A DNA stretch of 64,000 bases, from contig NZ_NCSQ01000174.1 in the NCBI RefSeq assembly GCF_002105465.1, positions 28,793 through 92,792 on the forward strand. Direction: 5' to 3'. Position 1 is the stretch's first letter. The number at the start of each line of letters is the position of its first letter. The position numbers and the translations under genes were made by a program. Positions 45,441 to 54,560 of this stretch are shown one piece after another. A model generated the notes under the pieces. It searched no databases. It was not told the DNA's origin and was given only the letters and a program-made list of their open reading frames with translations. This DNA is from Aquidulcibacter paucihalophilus (lineage in GTDB: Bacteria; Pseudomonadota; Alphaproteobacteria; Caulobacterales; Aquidulcibacteraceae).

Positions 45441-46778
45441 TTGGCGTTTGAAGCAAATTTTGATGGTTTGGTCGGTTTAACCCATAATTATGGCGGGCTT
45501 AGCACCGGCAATTTGGCCTCAGCCGCCAATGCAACCGCCATTTCGCGGCCAAAGGAAGGGGCGCTACAAGGCCTTGCCAAAGCCAAAAGGCTTGCCGATG
45601 CGGGCCTTGTTCAAGGCCTGTTGCCACCCCACGAGCGCCCGCATTTACCCACGCTGAAAGCCATTGGATTTTCCGGTTCTGACGCCGAGATTCTTGCACA
45701 AGCGTGGAAGGCAGATCCCGCGCTTGTGCGCAATGTTTCCTCCTCGGCGCAAATGTGGGCCGCCAATGCGGCGACCGTGTCGCCAGCCGCCGATTGCAGC
45801 GATGGCCGCCTGCATTTCAGCCCGGCCAATCTTCTAACCATGCCCCATCGCGCCTTGGAGGCCAGCCAAACTGAGCGCAGCTTACGGGCCATCTTTGCCG
45901 ATACGGCCCAGTTTGCTGTACATAAAGCCCTGCCCTATCAGCCCTTGTTCGCCGATGAGGGGGCTGCCAACCACATGCGCCTGTGTGCCAACCATGGCGA
46001 GGCGGGTGTTGAGATTTTCGTTTGGGGCCGAAATGGCTTTGGCCAGCAAGAAACGCGCTTTCCTGCCCGCCAAACCTTGCAGACCGGCGAAGCCATTGCC
46101 CGCCGTCATGGCTTAGCCCCTGCCCGCGTCCTGCACCTGCAACAAAGCCGGAAAGCCATTGAAGCGGGCGCTTTCCATAATGACGTGGTGGCGGTGGCGA
46201 GCTTGCAGGTCTTGTTCTGTCACGAACATGCCTTTGAAGATCGGCTGGGCGCTTATGAGGCAATCAAGCGGGCCTGCGATGGCCTGATGGAGGTGGCCAT
46301 TGTCGAGGTGCCAGAGGCCGAGGTGCCTTTAGCAGACGCAATCAAATCCTATTTGTTCAACACCCAATTGCTGTCGGTGCCGGGCGAAGATCGTTTGGTG
46401 CTGATCGCGCCGGAAGAATGTCGCGAGAATGCGGCCACCCACGCCTATCTTGAAACGTTGGTGGCCAGCAATGGGCCCATCGGTCGGGTACAATTCGTTG
46501 ACGTGCGTCAATCCATGCGCAATGGCGGTGGGCCAGCGTGCCTCAGGCTGCGGGTGGTGCTGGATGAGGGCAAGCTGGGGGCTTTAAGTGCTCGGGCGGT
46601 CCTCGATGGGTCGCTCTATGACGATCTGGTCGCGTGGGTGAACCGCCATTATCGCGAGACCTTGGGGCCAGATGATTTGGCCGACCCCGCCCTTCTTCTT
46701 GAAGGGCGGACAGCTTTGGACGAACTAACCCAAATTATGCACTTGGGTTCAGACTTTTATCCATTCCAACGCGGCTAA
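45441..46778 (+). CDS. astB: N-succinylarginine dihydrolase
   Basis: AstB hydrolyses N2-succinylarginine to succinylornithine, CO2 and ammonia in the arginine succinyltransferase pathway. The 445-residue protein fits the family length. NFDGLVGLTHNYGGLSTGN, LFADEGAANHMRLC (catalytic Glu), FHNDVVAV (catalytic His) and GGPACLRLRVVL (catalytic Cys) are all present. The best start is TTG at 45441 (GGGGG six bases upstream), which aligns the protein with known AstB N-termini; the ATG at 45399 would add 14 residues. No astA, astC, astD or astE lies next to it, so the pathway, if present, is scattered. Confidence 0.92.
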   Translation: MAFEANFDGLVGLTHNYGGLSTGNLASAANATAISRPKEGALQGLAKAKRLADAGLVQGLLPPHERPHLPTLKAIGFSGSDAEILAQAWKADPALVRNVSSSAQMWAANAATVSPAADCSDGRLHFSPANLLTMPHRALEASQTERSLRAIFADTAQFAVHKALPYQPLFADEGAANHMRLCANHGEAGVEIFVWGRNGFGQQETRFPARQTLQTGEAIARRHGLAPARVLHLQQSRKAIEAGAFHNDVVAVASLQVLFCHEHAFEDRLGAYEAIKRACDGLMEVAIVEVPEAEVPLADAIKSYLFNTQLLSVPGEDRLVLIAPEECRENAATHAYLETLVASNGPIGRVQFVDVRQSMRNGGGPACLRLRVVLDEGKLGALSARAVLDGSLYDDLVAWVNRHYRETLGPDDLADPALLLEGRTALDELTQIMHLGSDFYPFQRG

Positions 46779-46788
46779 ACAGAGGCCT

Positions 46789-48408
46789 CTATTTGGCCCC
46801 TGGTAGCGTGTAATGCACCGTGGCACCCGGCCCCAAAGGCCAGTCGAAATAGACCCAGGCTGCGGTCATCGCCATGCCGGCAACCATGAAGGCCAAGGCA
46901 AAGGGCAACATCATAGACAGGAGCGTGCCGACGCCGACATTCTTGTCCCACCGCCGACAGAAGGCTAGGACGAGCGGGAAGTAAGCCATCAAGGGCGTGG
47001 CAATATTGGTATAGCTGTCGCCCATCCGATAGGCGGCCGTCGTCATCTCGGGCGAAATCCCTAACAGCATGAACATGGGTACCACGACCGGGGCCATCGC
47101 ACTCCATTTCGCCGAAGCCGAGCCAATGAACAGATCGAGGAAGGACGAGAACGCTTGGACGCAGACCAACAGGAAGGGGGCTGGCAGGCTTAATTCCTTC
47201 AAGGCTGCGGCCCCATTGATCGCCGCAATCGGACCAAGGTTCGACCAACTGAACATGGCGATAAAATGAGCGGCAAAGAAAGCAAACACGATATAGGGGG
47301 CTAGCGAGCGTATGCCCTCATTCATCATGCTAACCACATCAGAAGACGAGCGGATTGACTTGACGGAGATGCCAAAGGCGATACCGCCCAGCAGGAAGAT
47401 CAAGGTGAAGGCCGCAATGAGACCCTGATAAAAGGGTTGCAGCTGGGCAGTGCCCTTCTGGCTTTCGTCAATCAGGGGGGTAAAGCCCGGCCACAAGGAC
47501 AAAGCCGCAAAGAGACCAATGACCACGAGAGCTGCAAGGCCAGCCCAAGCCAAGCCGCGCTTTTCTTCGGGAGTGACAACAGACTTGGCTAATTCCGCCT
47601 TCAGATCATCGTCAGGACTACCCGTCCATGGCCCTAAGCGGGGTTCTAACACCCGGTCAGTGATGAACCAGATGATCGGGGTGAACAACACAACAATGGC
47701 CAGAATGAACCACCAATTGCCTAAAGGGTTCATAGTCCAAGTCGGGTCGATGATGCGGGCGGCTTCTTGGGTAAAGCCAAATAACAAAACATCGAGCTGT
47801 CCGGGCGTGATATTGCCGGCAAAGCCGCCCGACACGGCGGCAAAAGCGGCGGCTATCCCCACCAGCGGGTGGCGACCCGCCGCAGCATAGACCAAGCCGC
47901 ACAAGGGAATGAACACCACATAGCCCGCATCAGACGCATGGTGGCTGGTCATGCCGATCAAGCAGACGACAGGGGTTAGGAATGCACGGGGCAAATCGCG
48001 TAAGCTGTTGCGGATCAAGGCGCTGAACAGGCCTGCCCGTTCGGCTACGGAAGCCCCCAGCATCACGACCAAAACCACGCCCAGCGGCGCAAAGCCTGTT
48101 AGCGTCCGCGGCATATCGACAATCAACTTCTTCAAATTGTCTTCCGTGAACAGGCTGGTGGCTTCAAAGATGAGGATCCCATCTTTCAAGACCGCGCCCG
48201 CGGGTGGCTTTTCCCCGGCAAATTCAAGAGACGCAGACCAGCCCAGCGCCGAGCCAATCACTGAAAGCACCATCAAGAAGCCAATCAGCCAAACAAAGAT
48301 CATAACAGGATCGGGCAACATGTTCCCGACCCGCTCAACCCAGGCTAAAAAACCTCGCTGGGTGTTGGGGGCAGGCTTGGCGGGAGGCGTGGCTTGGGTC
48401 ATAGACAT
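46789..48408 (-). CDS. AbgT-family transporter
   Basis: A 539-residue protein with about eleven to thirteen spans, of the AbgT/MtrF family. Members import p-aminobenzoyl-glutamate or, as drug/proton antiporters, export sulfonamides and p-aminobenzoate. [21 protein letters not shown] near the N-terminus, [22 protein letters not shown] and the hairpin with [17 protein letters not shown] are typical. The ATG at 48408 (MSMTQ) or 48402 is likely; a longer frame upstream lies in the thiE control region. It is convergent with astB, ten bases apart. Direction of transport is unknown. Confidence 0.9.
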   Translation of the reverse strand: MSMTQATPPAKPAPNTQRGFLAWVERVGNMLPDPVMIFVWLIGFLMVLSVIGSALGWSASLEFAGEKPPAGAVLKDGILIFEATSLFTEDNLKKLIVDMPRTLTGFAPLGVVLVVMLGASVAERAGLFSALIRNSLRDLPRAFLTPVVCLIGMTSHHASDAGYVVFIPLCGLVYAAAGRHPLVGIAAAFAAVSGGFAGNITPGQLDVLLFGFTQEAARIIDPTWTMNPLGNWWFILAIVVLFTPIIWFITDRVLEPRLGPWTGSPDDDLKAELAKSVVTPEEKRGLAWAGLAALVVIGLFAALSLWPGFTPLIDESQKGTAQLQPFYQGLIAAFTLIFLLGGIAFGISVKSIRSSSDVVSMMNEGIRSLAPYIVFAFFAAHFIAMFSWSNLGPIAAINGAAALKELSLPAPFLLVCVQAFSSFLDLFIGSASAKWSAMAPVVVPMFMLLGISPEMTTAAYRMGDSYTNIATPLMAYFPLVLAFCRRWDKNVGVGTLLSMMLPFALAFMVAGMAMTAAWVYFDWPLGPGATVHYTLPGAK

Positions 48409-48524
48409 CTCTGAAATCGTTGAAGGCGCGTCATGTGCCTGTTTCTCAGTGGTTGTGCATCTCACAATGTCGGCATTTGTCCGCTATCTGTTCTGCCCAA
48501 TCACTCTTTAGGAGCCATAACTTC

Positions 48525-49166
48525 GTGTCGGACCGTCCAAAATCGCGACTCTATCTCATCACGCCGCCGAAAATTGAGAATTTAGAGCATTTTGCCAAGA
48601 CCCTGGGGGGAGTCATAGAAGCTGGCGATGTGGCTTGCCTGCAATTGCGCCTGAAAGAAGCCAGTGATGCTGAAATTCTCGCCGCAGCTGCCGCAATCTT
48701 TCCCCTGGCCCAGGACTTAGGCGTGGCCTGCCTGGTGAATGACCGCCCCGACCTGGCAAAGCTTGCAGGCGCAGATGGGGTGCATATTGGCCAGTCGGAC
48801 GGTACCGTGGCAGCGGCGCGCAATCATGTTGGCAAGGATGGGATTGTTGGCGTCACCTGTCACGATAGCCGCCATTTGGCGATGGAAGCGGCCGAAGCCG
48901 GGGCGGATTATGTCGCTTTTGGTGCTTTTTTCGACACCGCCACAAAAGTGGCACCAACGCGCGCCAATCTGGACATACTTTCGTGGTGGCAAGAGATTAT
49001 GGAAATTCCATGCGTAGCCATTGGTGGCATCAACCCCGAAAACGGGGCAGAGCTTGTGAAAGCTGGCGCAGACTTCTTGGCTGTGTCGGCTGGACTATGG
49101 TCTTGGCCACAAGGCCCTATCGCAGCCAGTGCCGCCTTCAAGGAGATGTTTGACGCATGCGCCTAA
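48525..49166 (+). CDS. thiE: Thiamine phosphate synthase
   Basis: A 213-residue TIM-barrel enzyme joining HMP pyrophosphate and HET phosphate into thiamine phosphate. Motifs are [10 protein letters not shown] (diphosphate side), [21 protein letters not shown], and the phosphate loop [23 protein letters not shown]. The start is a GTG at 48525 with AGGAG upstream; the longer frame from 48420 lies in the AbgT control region and has no family counterpart. No TPP riboswitch is seen upstream. It overlaps the Sel1 protein gene by ten bases. Confidence 0.93.
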   Translation: MSDRPKSRLYLITPPKIENLEHFAKTLGGVIEAGDVACLQLRLKEASDAEILAAAAAIFPLAQDLGVACLVNDRPDLAKLAGADGVHIGQSDGTVAAARNHVGKDGIVGVTCHDSRHLAMEAAEAGADYVAFGAFFDTATKVAPTRANLDILSWWQEIMEIPCVAIGGINPENGAELVKAGADFLAVSAGLWSWPQGPIAASAAFKEMFDACA

Positions 49167-50080
49167 GCCGTCTGCGCCGGACTTTTGTTGCTTTTGCCCT
49201 TGTGTTGCCGGGGCAGGCGATGGCGCAAGCCCCCGCAAGCCCGATGGCCATTGAGGCTGAAGCCGATCAACGCGCGCTGGAAGCTGCCCTATCGGCCTTG
49301 CGGGCGGGTCAGTATCGCGATGCGCTCAGCCAAGCTGAAAACCTTGCCTCGCGTGGCAATCCGAAAGCTGCCGCTTTAGCGGGCTCTATCTATGAGCAAG
49401 GCTTGGTCGATACAGCCACGCCCGAAGCTGCGGTGCGATGGTACCGCCGTGCCATCACTGGTGGCAATAGTGATGCGATGCTGGGGTTGGCGCGTTTAGG
49501 CCTAGCTCGGAAGGGCGGATCATCACCGGGCGAAGCGCTTGCCATGTTACAGCGCGCAGCGTCCAATGGCCGCAGAGACGCGCTTGCACCCTTGGGCGAT
49601 TTGTTTCTGTCCGGTGCCGCAGGCCCAAAAGATCGCACGAGAGCGGCAAGTCTTTACGCGCAAGCAGCTAGCTATGGCGATGCGGATGCGGCCTATGCTG
49701 CGGGCATCCTTTATGCCGATGGCGATCCCGACCCGATGGATGATCCCTTGAAAGCCATTGGCTTTTTGCGCCAAGCCGCCCAAGCAGGGCGCGCCGATGC
49801 TTCGGCTGACTATGGCCTAATGCTGTACCAAGGGCGCGGCGTGGCCCGCGATCTGAAGGGCGCCGCACACTGGTTCAAGGCGGCCGCCGAAGGCGGCGAT
49901 ATGGACGGGGCCTTTTATTGGGCCCTCGTCAATGCCAAGGGCGAAGGCACGCCGCAAAATCTCGAACTCGCGGTGCAATGGGCGCGCGTTTCCAAAGGGT
50001 CATCCCCCGATGCCGACCGTCTATTGGCGCAATTAGAGGCGATTGCCGCCAAGCCAAAACCGGCCGCCAGCAAGCCTTAA
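49157..50080 (+). CDS. Exported Sel1-repeat protein
   Basis: A 307-residue protein with a signal peptide ([17 protein letters not shown], cut near AQA) and about six Sel1/TPR-like helical repeats (for example [63 protein letters not shown]). Sel1 proteins act as periplasmic scaffolds. It begins ten bases before the thiE stop with GGAG as ribosome-binding site, so it is translationally coupled to thiE, an association that is probably positional. A Pro/Lys/Ala-rich tail follows the last repeat. Confidence 0.88.
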   Translation: MRLSRLRRTFVAFALVLPGQAMAQAPASPMAIEAEADQRALEAALSALRAGQYRDALSQAENLASRGNPKAAALAGSIYEQGLVDTATPEAAVRWYRRAITGGNSDAMLGLARLGLARKGGSSPGEALAMLQRAASNGRRDALAPLGDLFLSGAAGPKDRTRAASLYAQAASYGDADAAYAAGILYADGDPDPMDDPLKAIGFLRQAAQAGRADASADYGLMLYQGRGVARDLKGAAHWFKAAAEGGDMDGAFYWALVNAKGEGTPQNLELAVQWARVSKGSSPDADRLLAQLEAIAAKPKPAASKP

Positions 50081-50145
50081 ACCTCGCAGGGCCCTAGCGT
50101 TCAAATCGATTCACAAACAAGCCGCCTCTGTGCTAGAGGGGTGAG

Positions 50146-52578
50146 GTGTTAGCGCCAACCACCCCTCCCCTTTCGACGCGTCGTGCGATTGCGCGGACCA
50201 TGCGTGCGGACGCGCGGGTCAAAGGCCTCAGAACCCTATGGCCGCCTCTGTGTCTTCTCGCGATCGTGGGCGCAGCAGGCAGCCTCATCGAGGGCCTACC
50301 CGCAGCGCTGGTCTCGGCTGGAGCGGGCCTAACCTGGCTCCTCAGTGCCTATTTGTTCTGGCGCGGCTGGAAGCGCTTCCATCCGATGGGTGAGCATGAG
50401 GCCGGGCGCGCGCTTGAAGAAGCCGCCGGCCTACAAGAATTACGCCCGCTGACTGGGGGGGAGGATCGGCGCATCAGTGGCGATGATGCCTTGTGGTCCT
50501 GGCACCAAGCGCGCTTGATCAAAGCGGCAGCCGCTTTATCCACCCCCGTGAAACCCAAGCTTTTGTGGCAAGATGCCGCCAAGGCTTTGGCCCTGCTGGC
50601 GGCACTTGGATTATGCTGCTTGAACCCTGTGGCCAGTGTGCGCGCCTTGACGTTTGACTTATCGCCCTTGGTCGGCGACGGCGACTTGGTTGTTGAGGTT
50701 TGGGCCGAACCGCCCGCTTATACGGGCTTACCCCTAATCCGGCTCGACCGCAGCCAACGCGAGGTGTCTTTGCCGGTCGGCTCTAAAGTAACCGCCCGTG
50801 TCGATGGCGCGCGCGGGGCACCGGTCTTGCGCGGGCCCTCACGCAGCACGCGGCTAAGCCCGGCGCAGGGTGCTGCGTGGCAAGGCCAAATTGAGATTAC
50901 CCGTTCTGGCACCCTGACGCTTGATCGCCTCGGCACGCGTGCCCAGTGGCATTTGAATGTAACGCCAGACCAGAAGCCCCAGCTAAGCCTGCCCAAACCG
51001 ATCCAAATTGACCCCAAAGGCCGGCTCGATATCGCGTTTCAGGCCAGCGATGATTATGGCCTCGCCGCAGCCTTTGTGCGTATCCGCCCGGTGAAAGTCC
51101 CCGAAGGATTGGCCGGTCGTTCCGTCTTTGATACGCCCATACCCCTCGAGGGGGCTGCCGGCGAGAATGGCGCGAGACGGGTCTTTTTGGAGGTTGAAGA
51201 CCACGCTTTGGCGGGCCTAACTGTCGAAGCCCAAATCGTGGTGCGCGATGGCTTAGGTCAAGAAACTGCTTCACAGACCATGAAACTCACCCTGCCTGAG
51301 CGGAATTGGCAATCAAGCTTGGCGGCGGCCTTACAAGAAGTCCGCCTCTTGATCTTGCGAGAAGCGCGACCCTACCAGCGCCCGCTGCCGGTCTTTGCCA
51401 CGTTGTTTGAACCCGTAAGTGGGGGCGGAGCGGCAAGTGATGTCCTTCATCTTGGCCCCATCAAGCTTGACTTGACTGACCCGCAGCCCGGTGCCCCACC
51501 CGGCATCGCCCAAGCAACCCGTCGCCTTGAAGCCATTGCCGAAGCAATGCAGCAATTGGGCTTGAGCGATCTGGGCCAATTGAGCCTGCATTATGCGCTC
51601 GAACGGCTGAGCATCGCGCGCGACGTCGCTGACGCCCATCGTGTCGCGCCGATATTGTGGGAGATGGCGTTACAGATTGAGGCAAGCAACCAGACCCCAG
51701 CCCAACAGAAAATCGCCCAAGCGCGCGAGGCTTTGAAACAAGCCCTTGAACAAGGTGCCTCCCCGGAAGAAATCCAGCAATTGACGCAAGAATTGCGCGA
51801 AGCGGTGGGGGAGAGACTACAGGAATTGGCACAGCAAGGTGCTTCTGGTGAAGGCGGCGACCAAGGCCAATCTGGCCCACAGATTAGCGCGGGCGATTTG
51901 GAAGACCGCCTTCGGGAACTAGAAGAATCCGGTAGTTCCGGTTCGCGCGAAGAGGCTTTGGCGCAATTGGACCAATTGGACGAGTTGCTCGAAAACCTCC
52001 AGCCTGGTGCCCCTGGTGGGTCTGGCCAAGCAAATGGTCTAGGCCAAGGCGGGCCACTTGACGATGCGATGCGGCAACAGCGGGCCCTATCGGATCAGAC
52101 CGAGCAATTGGGCGAGACCCCACCCTCTGACCAATCCCGTCAGAGAGCAGAAGATCTGGCCAATCAACAAGAGGGGTTGGCGGATGCTTTAGGCGGCAAC
52201 CGCCAAGACGATCCATCCCAGGAACAAAGTGCGGAAGACCAAAATAGGCGCCAAGCCGCTGAAGCCATGCGCGAAGCCGCGCAAGCCTTACGCGAAGGTG
52301 ACCTTAATCGCGCCCAAGACGCCCAGGCGCGCGCGTTACAGGCACTTAGACAAGCCGCCGAGTCGAACCCACAGGGTCAAGCAGGTGCGGGTGGGGAGAC
52401 AGACCCCCTTGGCCGGGCTTTACCGAAACAAGATGATGGCAAAGCTACCAAAGTCCCGGACGGTGTTGAAAAGCGGCGCGCCCGCGATGTGCGCGATGAA
52501 TTGCGCCGTCGCCAAGCAGACCCGCAGCGCGACAAGAATGAGCGCGACTATATCGACCGACTTTTACAAGACCGCTAG
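50146..52578 (+). CDS. TIGR02302/DUF4175 family protein
   Basis: An 810-residue protein. There are two N-terminal membrane spans (about residues 30-75), a third near residue 145, and a long region with beta-sandwich-like segments (about 160-390, VEVWAEPPAYTGLPLIRL). A helical Gln/Ala/Glu-rich C-terminal part (about 420-800) contains many QAREALKQALEQGAS-type and AEAMREAAQALREGD heptads. This is the TIGR02302/DUF4175 family, widespread in alphaproteobacteria and of unknown function. The GTG at 50146 is the first usable start, with GAGG upstream. The repeat-rich tail makes frameshift-type sequence errors likely, but the frame is intact here. Confidence 0.88.
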   Translation: MLAPTTPPLSTRRAIARTMRADARVKGLRTLWPPLCLLAIVGAAGSLIEGLPAALVSAGAGLTWLLSAYLFWRGWKRFHPMGEHEAGRALEEAAGLQELRPLTGGEDRRISGDDALWSWHQARLIKAAAALSTPVKPKLLWQDAAKALALLAALGLCCLNPVASVRALTFDLSPLVGDGDLVVEVWAEPPAYTGLPLIRLDRSQREVSLPVGSKVTARVDGARGAPVLRGPSRSTRLSPAQGAAWQGQIEITRSGTLTLDRLGTRAQWHLNVTPDQKPQLSLPKPIQIDPKGRLDIAFQASDDYGLAAAFVRIRPVKVPEGLAGRSVFDTPIPLEGAAGENGARRVFLEVEDHALAGLTVEAQIVVRDGLGQETASQTMKLTLPERNWQSSLAAALQEVRLLILREARPYQRPLPVFATLFEPVSGGGAASDVLHLGPIKLDLTDPQPGAPPGIAQATRRLEAIAEAMQQLGLSDLGQLSLHYALERLSIARDVADAHRVAPILWEMALQIEASNQTPAQQKIAQAREALKQALEQGASPEEIQQLTQELREAVGERLQELAQQGASGEGGDQGQSGPQISAGDLEDRLRELEESGSSGSREEALAQLDQLDELLENLQPGAPGGSGQANGLGQGGPLDDAMRQQRALSDQTEQLGETPPSDQSRQRAEDLANQQEGLADALGGNRQDDPSQEQSAEDQNRRQAAEAMREAAQALREGDLNRAQDAQARALQALRQAAESNPQGQAGAGGETDPLGRALPKQDDGKATKVPDGVEKRRARDVRDELRRRQADPQRDKNERDYIDRLLQDR

Positions 52579-52595
52579 CACCGCCAGATTATACT

Positions 52596-52634
52596 TGACA
52601 GTTCTACTGCCATCATGACAGTATCACTGTCATG
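52596..52634. promoter_or_regulatory. Tandem TetR-type operators at the regulator start codon
   Basis: Site 2 is a perfect dyad, CATGACAGT (52614-52622) and ACTGTCATG (52626-52634), with a three-base spacer, and its last three bases are the start codon. Site 1 (TGACAGT 52596-52602, ACTGCCA 52606-52612) is the same pattern with one mismatch, centred exactly 20 bases (about two helical turns) upstream. TATACT at 52590-52595 could be the -10 box, though no good -35 was found. The layout suggests cooperative binding by the TetR encoded next. Confidence 0.7.
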
Positions 52635-53222
52635 GAAGAAGTTTTAAGCAAAACCCATCGCGAACGCCAGCGTGACGCCACTGCCGAGATTATCTTGGAT
52701 GCGGTTGGCCGGTGTCTTGAGGACGTGGAACTTACAGAGCTAACCTTTACCCAAGTCGCCCGAATGGCGGGCTTGGGCGAGCGGACGATTTACCGCCACT
52801 TCCCCAATAAGGAAGCCCTTTTGGAGGGATGGTGGCGCGCCCATAAGGCGCGACTGGGCCAGGAGGGCTTCCCCGATACTTTGGCTGCGCTGCTCGACTT
52901 TCCCGTGAAGGCCTTTCCTGCCTTTGACGAAGAAGCCGAAATCATGCGCGGCGCGGTCCTCTCGCCACAAGGCCGGGCCATGACATTAGCGCGCAATGAT
53001 GAACGCCAAGCCGCGATCCGCCGCGCAGTACGGGCCGAGCTTGGCCCAGACGCTTCAGAAGACTTGGTGCTGACGGTGTGTGCCAGCGTGCAATTGATCC
53101 AATCTGCCACCGCTTGGCTTACCATGCGCGATTATTGGGACCTTTCGGGCGACCAGTCCGGCCAGATCGCACGCCGGGCCATCCAAGCCATCTTTACTGC
53201 CGCGCGTAACGGCACTTTGTAG
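52632..53222 (+). CDS. TetR/AcrR family transcriptional regulator
   Basis: A 196-residue TetR protein. The N-terminal DNA-binding domain (about residues 14-65) ends with FTQVARMAGLGERTIYRHFPNKEAL, whose YRHFPNKEAL recognition end is strongly TetR-like. The rest is a helical effector and dimer domain. The ATG is inside the second operator, so repressor binding would occlude it, and in RNA the same bases form a hairpin across the start. It heads a three-gene run with a 155-residue protein (9 bases later) and a membrane protein. The effector is unknown. Confidence 0.92.
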   Translation: MEEVLSKTHRERQRDATAEIILDAVGRCLEDVELTELTFTQVARMAGLGERTIYRHFPNKEALLEGWWRAHKARLGQEGFPDTLAALLDFPVKAFPAFDEEAEIMRGAVLSPQGRAMTLARNDERQAAIRRAVRAELGPDASEDLVLTVCASVQLIQSATAWLTMRDYWDLSGDQSGQIARRAIQAIFTAARNGTL

Positions 53223-53231
53223 GAGTATCCG

Positions 53232-53699
53232 ATGATTTTACATGCCTCTATTTCTGCGGGCGATCCAAAACACGTCGCCTCTGTCTTAGCTGAGCTTTGG
53301 GATGGAGAAGCCTTACCGTTTGCGCCTGTTTCGGGGGCTTGGATCGCCATGGCAGGTGATGAGCGTGGCTCTGGCATTGAGGTCTATCCCCGGGGTCGGG
53401 CGCTGGTTCCCGGGGTGGACGATGCCATGTTTGACACAACAGATCTTGAGCAGCCCGCCCGCTATGGTGCCACGCATCTGGCGATCCAATGCCATAAACC
53501 TCAATCAGCCATCGAGGCCATCGCCCAGCGTGAAAACTGGCGGTCTGTGCGCTGTTCGCGCGGTGGCATGTTTGACGTGATCGAGTTCTGGATTGAAAAT
53601 TCCACCATGATTGAAGTCCTAACCTCTGAGATGCAGCGTGACTATCAGGCGACATCCTCGATTGAGGCGTGGCGGGAGGCGATTGGCCACATGGCGTGA
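53232..53699 (+). CDS. Conserved hypothetical protein of the TetR operon
   Basis: A 155-residue soluble protein starting MILHASISAGDPKHVASVLAEL, with PVSGAWIAMAGDERGSGIEVYPRG, a pattern I recall in many alphaproteobacterial hypotheticals. The strand order suggests a VOC/glyoxalase-like fold, and the GATHLAIQC segment could supply a metal ligand, but no activity can be assigned. AGGAG lies close upstream, with nine bases from the regulator stop. It is the most likely target of the TetR. Confidence 0.75.
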   Translation: MILHASISAGDPKHVASVLAELWDGEALPFAPVSGAWIAMAGDERGSGIEVYPRGRALVPGVDDAMFDTTDLEQPARYGATHLAIQCHKPQSAIEAIAQRENWRSVRCSRGGMFDVIEFWIENSTMIEVLTSEMQRDYQATSSIEAWREAIGHMA

Positions 53700-53755
53700 A
53701 AGAACAGGTCGCCTGTTCGGTTTGGCGGGCAGCGCGCTTTATTGGGGGGACGATG

Positions 53756-54502
53756 ATGACAATAGTTGAAACAACTCAGAAGCCACGGCGCTTCTATCAG
53801 ATGATGGCGTGGGTGTTTGTCGCCGTGGCCTTTGGCGGCTTTATCCCGACCTATTGGCTAAAGCTGATGGACGGCAGCTTTGCCGGAAAACCCATCCTGC
53901 ACATTCACGGCTTCCTCTTATTTGCGTGGGTGCTTTTTTATGCCGTGCAGGTCAATTTCGTGGCCAATCGTAAAATGGCAGACCATCGAAGCTGGGGGAT
54001 AGCCGGGGTCTCACTATTTACCGCGCTCGCCATTTCGATTGTTTTGGCGGCCATTAATACGATCAAGCAGGGCGAGCTAACGGGCTTTGCCACCCAAGCC
54101 GCCTCTTTTTCCATCGTAACTTTCTCAGGCATTGCCATCATCACGGCCTTTATTACGCTGGCGATCATGAATGTGCATCGGCCTGAGTGGCATAGCCGTT
54201 TGATGAGCCTTTCTTTTGTGCCGCTCTTGGAAGCCCCGATGGCGCGGCCCTTTGCGGTCTTGATGACCCCGCCCGGTGCGGTTGGACCACCGCCTGTGTT
54301 TGTCACACTCCCACCCTCGCTGGTGATTGATCTCTTGCTGATTGCCTTTTTGATCTATGATCGGCGGGTTCTTGGCCGCTTTCATCCTGTCACGGTTTGG
54401 GGCGCTGTCGCCATCATTGCGGTGCAGATCCTGTGCGTCCCGATTTCGACCCATCCTGCTTGGATTGCCACGGCCAAAGCGATTGCGGGCCTTGCAAGCT
54501 AA
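53756..54502 (+). CDS. Unrecognised six- or seven-span membrane protein
   Basis: A 248-residue protein with hydrophobic segments from about residue 20 to 245, including WVFVAVAFGGFIPTYWL, HIHGFLLFAWVLFYAVQVNF and PSLVIDLLLIAFLIYDRR. The His-rich loop KPILHIHGFLL is reminiscent of membrane-bound redox or haem proteins, but no family is certain. A strong GGGGGGA precedes the ATG at 53756 (53753 also possible). It follows the 155-residue protein by 56 bases and ends at a bidirectional terminator. Confidence 0.78.
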   Translation: MTIVETTQKPRRFYQMMAWVFVAVAFGGFIPTYWLKLMDGSFAGKPILHIHGFLLFAWVLFYAVQVNFVANRKMADHRSWGIAGVSLFTALAISIVLAAINTIKQGELTGFATQAASFSIVTFSGIAIITAFITLAIMNVHRPEWHSRLMSLSFVPLLEAPMARPFAVLMTPPGAVGPPPVFVTLPPSLVIDLLLIAFLIYDRRVLGRFHPVTVWGAVAIIAVQILCVPISTHPAWIATAKAIAGLAS

Positions 54503-54508
54503 CAAAAA

Positions 54509-54543
54509 GGGCACCAGACCGACGATCTGGTGCCCCATTTTTT
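54509..54543. terminator. Bidirectional intrinsic terminator
   Basis: GGGCACCAGA (54509-54518) and TCTGGTGCCC (54526-54535) form a ten-base-pair stem with a seven-base loop. It is followed by CATTTTTT on the plus strand and by CTTTTTG on the minus strand. It ends the TetR operon (plus) and the glycolytic cluster (minus, fba). Confidence 0.9.
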
Positions 54544-54560
54544 CAGGCTTAAGCCTTTGA

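Noticed and set aside
48409..48524. TPP riboswitch before thiE
   Set aside because: The conserved CTGAGA and ACCTGATC-type elements are missing, and the 116-base gap shows no matching structure.
50081..50140. tRNA-like T-loop GTTCAAATC near 50099
   Set aside because: No cloverleaf arms pair around it, and the gap before the DUF4175 gene is too short.
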